NCBI RefSeq assembly: GCF_027359415.1
Contig: NZ_CP114780.1
Span: forward strand, 868,001 to 932,000
Length of the DNA stretch: 64,000 nt
Reading direction: 5' to 3'
Origin: Prochlorococcus marinus str. MIT 0918
GTDB taxonomy: Bacteria > Cyanobacteriota > Cyanobacteriia > PCC-6307 > Cyanobiaceae
Under the pieces are notes generated by a model. The model was not told the origin of the DNA and ran no database searches. It was given only the letters and a program-made list of their open reading frames with translations. The translations under genes and the position numbers were made by a program. How positions within the stretch are numbered: the first letter of the stretch is position 1; the number at the start of each line of letters is the position of its first letter. This document shows, piece by piece, positions 60,923 through 64,000 of the stretch.

Positions 60923-61441
60923 ATGAATAAGCTTCATACTGTTGTAGCAACTGTTCTTGCCTCATTAAGTATTGGGAGTTTACATACCAATGCCAATGAA
61001 GTTGACGCCTCAAGGCATAAGGCCTTATGTAGTTCTTATAGTTCATTCACCCCTTGCGAAGTATTTGTTTATAAAAAGTTTCGAATAACCGCTAACTTGC
61101 CAAGAGATTATTTAGATATAAAGAAAGATTCAATTTTGCAAATGGATATTTGTGACCCTGATGCTCGATGTAAATCTTTAGCCTCCAAAAATTTAAAGTA
61201 TATTTGGCATGATTATTTCCTATCGCCATTTAGCTCTGTCGTTGATTATAAAATACGTTATATTTCTGACTCAGATAGACCCAGAACAGCCATAATTAGA
61301 TATATCAACCGCAGAGCGGCTTCTAGCTTTGGCAAGGCTTTATTAGCTTCTATAGAGAACCTAGAGTCTCATGAAGGGAAGTTTACTCCCATAGATAAAG
61401 ACAAAAACATCAAAGAGACCTTAAGACCTTTTAATTGGTAA
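60923..61441 (+). CDS. secreted protein, Cys-pair family member 3
   Basis: 172 residues. Signal MNKLHTVVATVLASLSIGS, then ALCSSYSSFTPCEVFVYKKF, the same Cys-pair/beta start as members 1 and 2, and later DICDPDARCKSL, a further Cys pair. A repeat-B copy follows its stop codon directly. Confidence 0.6.
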   Translation: MNKLHTVVATVLASLSIGSLHTNANEVDASRHKALCSSYSSFTPCEVFVYKKFRITANLPRDYLDIKKDSILQMDICDPDARCKSLASKNLKYIWHDYFLSPFSSVVDYKIRYISDSDRPRTAIIRYINRRAASSFGKALLASIENLESHEGKFTPIDKDKNIKETLRPFNW

Positions 61442-61445
61442 CTTT

Positions 61446-61505
61446 TTATAGAGTCACTTAGACTTTCTCTCACTTATTTCTCTTAACTTTGGTCAGCAAT
61501 CTTTA
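61446..61505 (+). repeat. repeat family B
   Basis: CACTTAGACTTTCTCTCACTT, ATTTCTCTTAACTTTGGTCAG, CAATCTTT. Aligns with copies at 36195 and 63685. Begins right after the stop of the preceding gene. Confidence 0.65.
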
Positions 61506-61516
61506 TGTGTGAGGAG

Positions 61517-61735
61517 CTAAAGACCAATTGTGTAATGTAGATAGGCATTAGTCTCTGTTTTTGACAGATAAGGAAGCTCTTGATATTGAAGAGTTCCTGA
61601 GATTCTTTGATTGGCACTACTAGCAAAAACACTCTTCTTATCTACTTCTTCGTATTGAATAATCTGAATTTGATCAGGTCCTATTCTTTTGACATGAGTC
61701 CTTCTATCAGCATTTTGAATACCTAAAATAATCAC
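61517..61735 (-). CDS. possible 72-residue protein
   Basis: MIILGIQNADRRTHVKRIGP, then DQIQIIQYEEVDKKSVFASS and a polar end. An in-frame stop lies ten codons before this start. Overlapping upstream codons in another frame (MDRQVAFKTGAFAVTQEIWK) could be the true N-terminus of a frameshifted gene. Weak support. Confidence 0.3.
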   Translation of the reverse strand: MIILGIQNADRRTHVKRIGPDQIQIIQYEEVDKKSVFASSANQRISGTLQYQELPYLSKTETNAYLHYTIGL

Positions 61736-61849
61736 TAGCTTTCTTCCATATCTCTTGAGTTACTGCAAAGGCACCAGTCTTAAAAGCAACTTGTCTATCC
61801 ATAACTTTTCAATAGTGGATTCCAGTTTTAGCGGCTCAATAAGTTAATA

Positions 61850-62055
61850 GCAAATAACAAAAATTTCTGAACTCATATAACGATATAGGCGAGACTTAGA
61901 TGCCCCCCTATACCCCTCCAAAAAGTAGATATAGGGGTGCACGATGATTTCCGTATGACTTAATTTTCAAAAGTCTTCAAGCTGATCCTTAACGTCGCAG
62001 AGAAAAGAAACCTTGAATACTCCTCATAGAAAAGCGAACCACCTTTCTATAACTA
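61850..62055 (+). repeat. repeat family C, copy 2
   Basis: Homologous to 47711-47930, with the same order of matches ending FKSLQADP-stop, TTAACGTCGCAGAG, AAACCTTGAATACTCCTC. Contains stops in the frame that is open in copy 1, so it is more decayed. The rest of the gap 61736-62551 holds only this and repeat R10. Confidence 0.7.
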
Positions 62056-62299
62056 GATAGTTCCTCAAAGTTGGAATCGATTCACAAAAAGGTTGGAATG
62101 AGTGGCAACCTCAATTCTTTAAATCTACTGGTATTACTAGTTTTCTTATTTAGCACTGATCAATTCTAATTTGAGATTTTTTTCCATCTAGATATCCTAG
62201 AAATTCTCCTTCTCTCTGTCTTGAAGTATTGAGAATTTCAAAAGGCCCCGTTAGGTATCGATCGATTGCTCTTTAAACAAGCAAAGGTTCATCAACAGA

Positions 62300-62515
62300 A
62301 CAGAAATATGATCTGTTAGCTATTAGTAATAGAAACTTGATTGAAATAGAATAAAGAAATAGGGGTGAGATTATTAATCCATCCACACACCATCCACACA
62401 TCGCAATATCGCTGAAAACCCATGGCACAACAGGAACCTAACTACTGGCTAATGAAGAGTGAGCCGGCAGTCATACCAAGGGGTTCTAACGAAGTGAGAC
62501 TAGCCATACTAGCAA
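62300..62515 (+). repeat. EVE-start repeat, copy R10 (closest to EVE consensus)
   Basis: Full leader (ATGATCTGTTAGCTATTAGT, GATTGAAATAGAATAAAG), two CCATCCACACA units at 62379-62400, then ATG 62422 encoding MAQQEPNYWLMKSEP. NYWLMKSEP is the exact conserved start of EVE-domain (THYN1-like) proteins. Similarity to R9 continues for about 50 bases. Confidence 0.93.
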
Positions 62516-62551
62516 AATACTAGCAAGTCAGATATTGGAATTTAGAGGTAA

Positions 62552-62797
62552 CTATTTGTTCTTTGGTTGTTCTTCTAGGTACCACTGCATAGAACAAGGC
62601 ATCCACTTTTTACCCATCTTATGAGAACCTTCACATCCAATTTTCTTTGCTGCTTTCTCCGCCTCTACCTTGGTATTAAATACCCTTCCCATCCCAATTG
62701 CTTGATCTTGAACTGCAATGGCACATAGAGACATTGAAACAGATAGGAAACATACAACCTGAGGGATCAAAATTTTTTGATAGTGGTTGTTTCTCAT
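62552..62797 (-). CDS. secreted DUF3721 protein
   Basis: 81 residues. An N-terminal signal (KILIPQVVCFLSVSMSLCAI) is followed by VFNTKVEAEKAAKKIGCEGS, HKMGKKWMPC, the DUF3721 pattern EAE.AAK..GC.G.HKMG.KWMPC. Two conserved Cys may form a disulphide or metal site. Unknown role; common as small exported proteins in marine picocyanobacteria. Lies alone between R10 and R11. Confidence 0.82.
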   Translation of the reverse strand: MRNNHYQKILIPQVVCFLSVSMSLCAIAVQDQAIGMGRVFNTKVEAEKAAKKIGCEGSHKMGKKWMPCSMQWYLEEQPKNK

Positions 62798-62814
62798 AAA
62801 TTAAGGTTGCTGTG

Positions 62815-62975
62815 ATTAGTTTATTCTTTATTAGTACTAGAAACCTGATTGAAATAGAATAAAGAAATAGGGGTGAGAATGTTAAGCCATCCACACACCA
62901 TCCACACATCGCAATATTGCTGAGATCCCATGGCACAACAGGAACCTAACTACTGGCTAATGAAATACGAGCCCT
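62815..62975 (+). repeat. EVE-start repeat, copy R11
   Basis: TTTATTAGTACTAGAAACC, GATTGAAATAGAATAAAG, GGGGTGAGAATGTTAAG, two CCATCCACACA units at 62887-62908, then ATG 62930 encoding MAQQEPNYWLMKYEP. Only about 240 bases separate the flanking genes, so the repeat fills the whole gap. Confidence 0.93.
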
Positions 62976-63039
62976 AAGTTATAGAAACACATTAAAAGGC
63001 ACTAAAACAATAATCGGTTCCAAAATATTCCCACATTAA

Positions 63040-63522
63040 TCAAAGAAAAGAAGGGTCTAATAATGATGGTCTATATGAAAGTAAAAAGGGCCTCTCTTCG
63101 TTTTTAACCGCAGTGATCACATCTTCTCCAGTATGCCAAATCCATTGTTGTTGAGGAGACCTTCCATCAATATCAACGCTTGTTCCAACTGGAGGACCAA
63201 AACGGTGTCTTAATCCAGCCAATACTTCAGTCATATTTTCATAATCCATTTCGTAAGCAAGCTGTTTCAACCCATGATCATCCTCAACACGAACACGAAG
63301 TCTATTTACAGGTAACCCACTTATCTGAAAATCTCTGACTTCAAAAAGGTCCTTACTTGCTTCTTCCTGTACAGGGTTTAATGACGCACCTAAATGTCTT
63401 TCTACACTTTGGAGATCCATCCCCCATGACAACCCTTCGACACAAGCATTTACAGGCATAGCATTGAGCTGAATCAACACAAGAAGAAAAACTAAACAAA
63501 TTATTTTAAAAAACCTTGCCAT
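63040..63522 (-). CDS. secreted hypothetical protein (intact paralogue of 1641-2122)
   Basis: 160 residues. Signal peptide MARFFKIICLVFLLVLIQLN, cleaved near Pro-Val-Asn-Ala. The mature part begins CVEGLSWGMDLQSVERHLGA, with beta segments (LRVRVEDDHGLKQLAYEMDY) and QWIWHTGEDVITAV near the end. A decayed copy lies at the left end of the window. Family not recognised; probably periplasmic. Confidence 0.7.
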   Translation of the reverse strand: MARFFKIICLVFLLVLIQLNAMPVNACVEGLSWGMDLQSVERHLGASLNPVQEEASKDLFEVRDFQISGLPVNRLRVRVEDDHGLKQLAYEMDYENMTEVLAGLRHRFGPPVGTSVDIDGRSPQQQWIWHTGEDVITAVKNEERPFLLSYRPSLLDPSFL

Positions 63523-63619
63523 TTAAATGCTTTGATCTTCCTAATTGAAAAGTAGAGGTTTACTTCCACGAGGTACATCTTTTGTGCGGGATTGAACTAA
63601 AAGAAAGATAAGATCTCCT

Positions 63620-63750
63620 AACTGACTGGCTAATGAAAACATAACCTTTAAGCATGGACTAGCTTTTCAGCGAACCAGAAATATTTACCCAAACTTTACC
63701 CAAACTTTCTCTCACTTATTTCTCTTTACTTTTCGTCGACAATCTCTTAA
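63620..63750 (+). repeat. partial EVE-start repeat (R12) joined to repeat B
   Basis: Only the end GACTGGCTAATGAAAACATAACC of the EVE-start core remains, then GCATGGACTAGCTTTTCAGC, two ACCCAAACTTT units and CTCACTTATTTCTCTTTACTTTTCGTC. The join and order match R3 plus repeat B at 36140-36252 closely. Confidence 0.75.
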
Positions 63751-63798
63751 AAGTTCTCGCTCTAGGGAGAACCTTGAATTTTTAATTTGGATTATCGG

Positions 63799-63909
63799 CT
63801 AATTCAGGAAAAAGAACGGTAACACCGATAATGCGATACCTGATATAACCAAGAGAATTACAAACAAATATCTAGGTTCTATTTTTTCTTTATCCGATTC
63901 TTCAGTCAT
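63799..63909 (-). CDS. 36-residue single-helix membrane peptide
   Basis: MTEESDKEKIEPRYLFVILL, then VISGIALSVLPFFFLN. A charged N-terminus and one helix. Its ATG directly follows the stop of the upstream gene (TAAATG), so it belongs to an operon entering from the right edge. Confidence 0.6.
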   Translation of the reverse strand: MTEESDKEKIEPRYLFVILLVISGIALSVLPFFFLN

Positions 63910-64000
63910 TTATTTGAATCTCCTGCCTTCTACTCGATCAATATAATCTAATGACTTTTTGACATATTCTATTCTCTTTTCACTCGCTCGAAGAGTACGA
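63910..64000 (-). CDS. C-terminal end of a gene cut by the window edge
   Basis: An open minus-strand frame entering at 64000 ends ...RASEKRIEYVKKSLDYIDR, VEGRRFK, stop at 63910. Basic helical C-terminus; too short to identify. Immediately followed by the small membrane peptide. Confidence 0.5.
   Translation of the reverse strand, partial: RTLRASEKRIEYVKKSLDYIDRVEGRRFK

Noticed and set aside
30036-63750. EVE-start repeats as functional 14-15-residue peptides or leader-peptide attenuators
   Set aside because: The downstream context is not conserved, some copies have no co-directional gene after them, and one copy reads GTG and another has lost the reading length. A gene-fragment origin explains them better, though translation is not excluded.

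Overview
The window looks like a chromosome segment of a marine picocyanobacterium, most probably a low-light-adapted Prochlorococcus of the NATL-like kind. This is inferred from content: low G+C, very small genes with short spacers, a cluster of high-light-inducible (Hli) proteins, a nitrite (not nitrate) assimilation locus, a cobalamin riboswitch, and many microproteins typical of this genus. No rRNA, tRNA or CRISPR array was recognised.

The left half (about 1-30 kb) is mostly ordinary. It holds a YjbQ-type gene running off the left edge, a DegT-type aminotransferase, a FAD2-like fatty-acid desaturase, an EamA transporter, GTP cyclohydrolase I (folE), gamma-glutamyltranspeptidase, a SelO pseudokinase gene of unusually high G+C, a compact sdhCAB operon, the ribosome-rescue factor ArfB, a cobalamin riboswitch before a HupE-type transporter, a truncated tyrosine recombinase and an outer-membrane beta-barrel protein. 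Between them lie microproteins and several decayed genes.

The right half (about 30-64 kb) is accessory in character. It is punctuated by at least eleven same-orientation copies, plus one partial, of a repeat. Its 3' part encodes the start of an EVE-domain protein (M-A-Q-Q-E-P-N-Y-W-L-M-K-S/C-E-P), and in most copies a conserved leader of about 100-130 bp precedes it. Similarity stops just after the Glu-Pro codons. The blocks between copies carry separate cargo: P450 + OsmC-cupin fusion; peroxiredoxin + Hli cluster; a PsbF-like protein without the haem histidine; a WD40 + CobW zinc chaperone pair; an integrase/helicase/PrsW element; arsJ; nirA-focA-HEAT; a second CobW-like gene with two metallophosphatase-like proteins; a group of small secreted proteins; and a DUF3721 protein.

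The simplest reading is serial site-specific integration into the 5' end of an EVE-domain gene. Each integrated element would leave behind the old promoter and start as a fragment and supply a new one to the gene body, which should lie downstream of the right edge. The 40.9-48.2 kb unit has its own tyrosine recombinase, replicative helicase and candidate recombinase arm sites, so it is the candidate autonomous element; the other blocks could be non-autonomous cassettes. This resembles Prochlorococcus tRNA-targeting elements (tycheposons) but would use a protein-coding target.

Regulation visible in the sequence: a GTA-N8-TAC NtcA box before nirA, two matching Zur-like boxes about 50 bp before the two CobW-family genes, a B12 riboswitch before hupE, and several intrinsic terminators.
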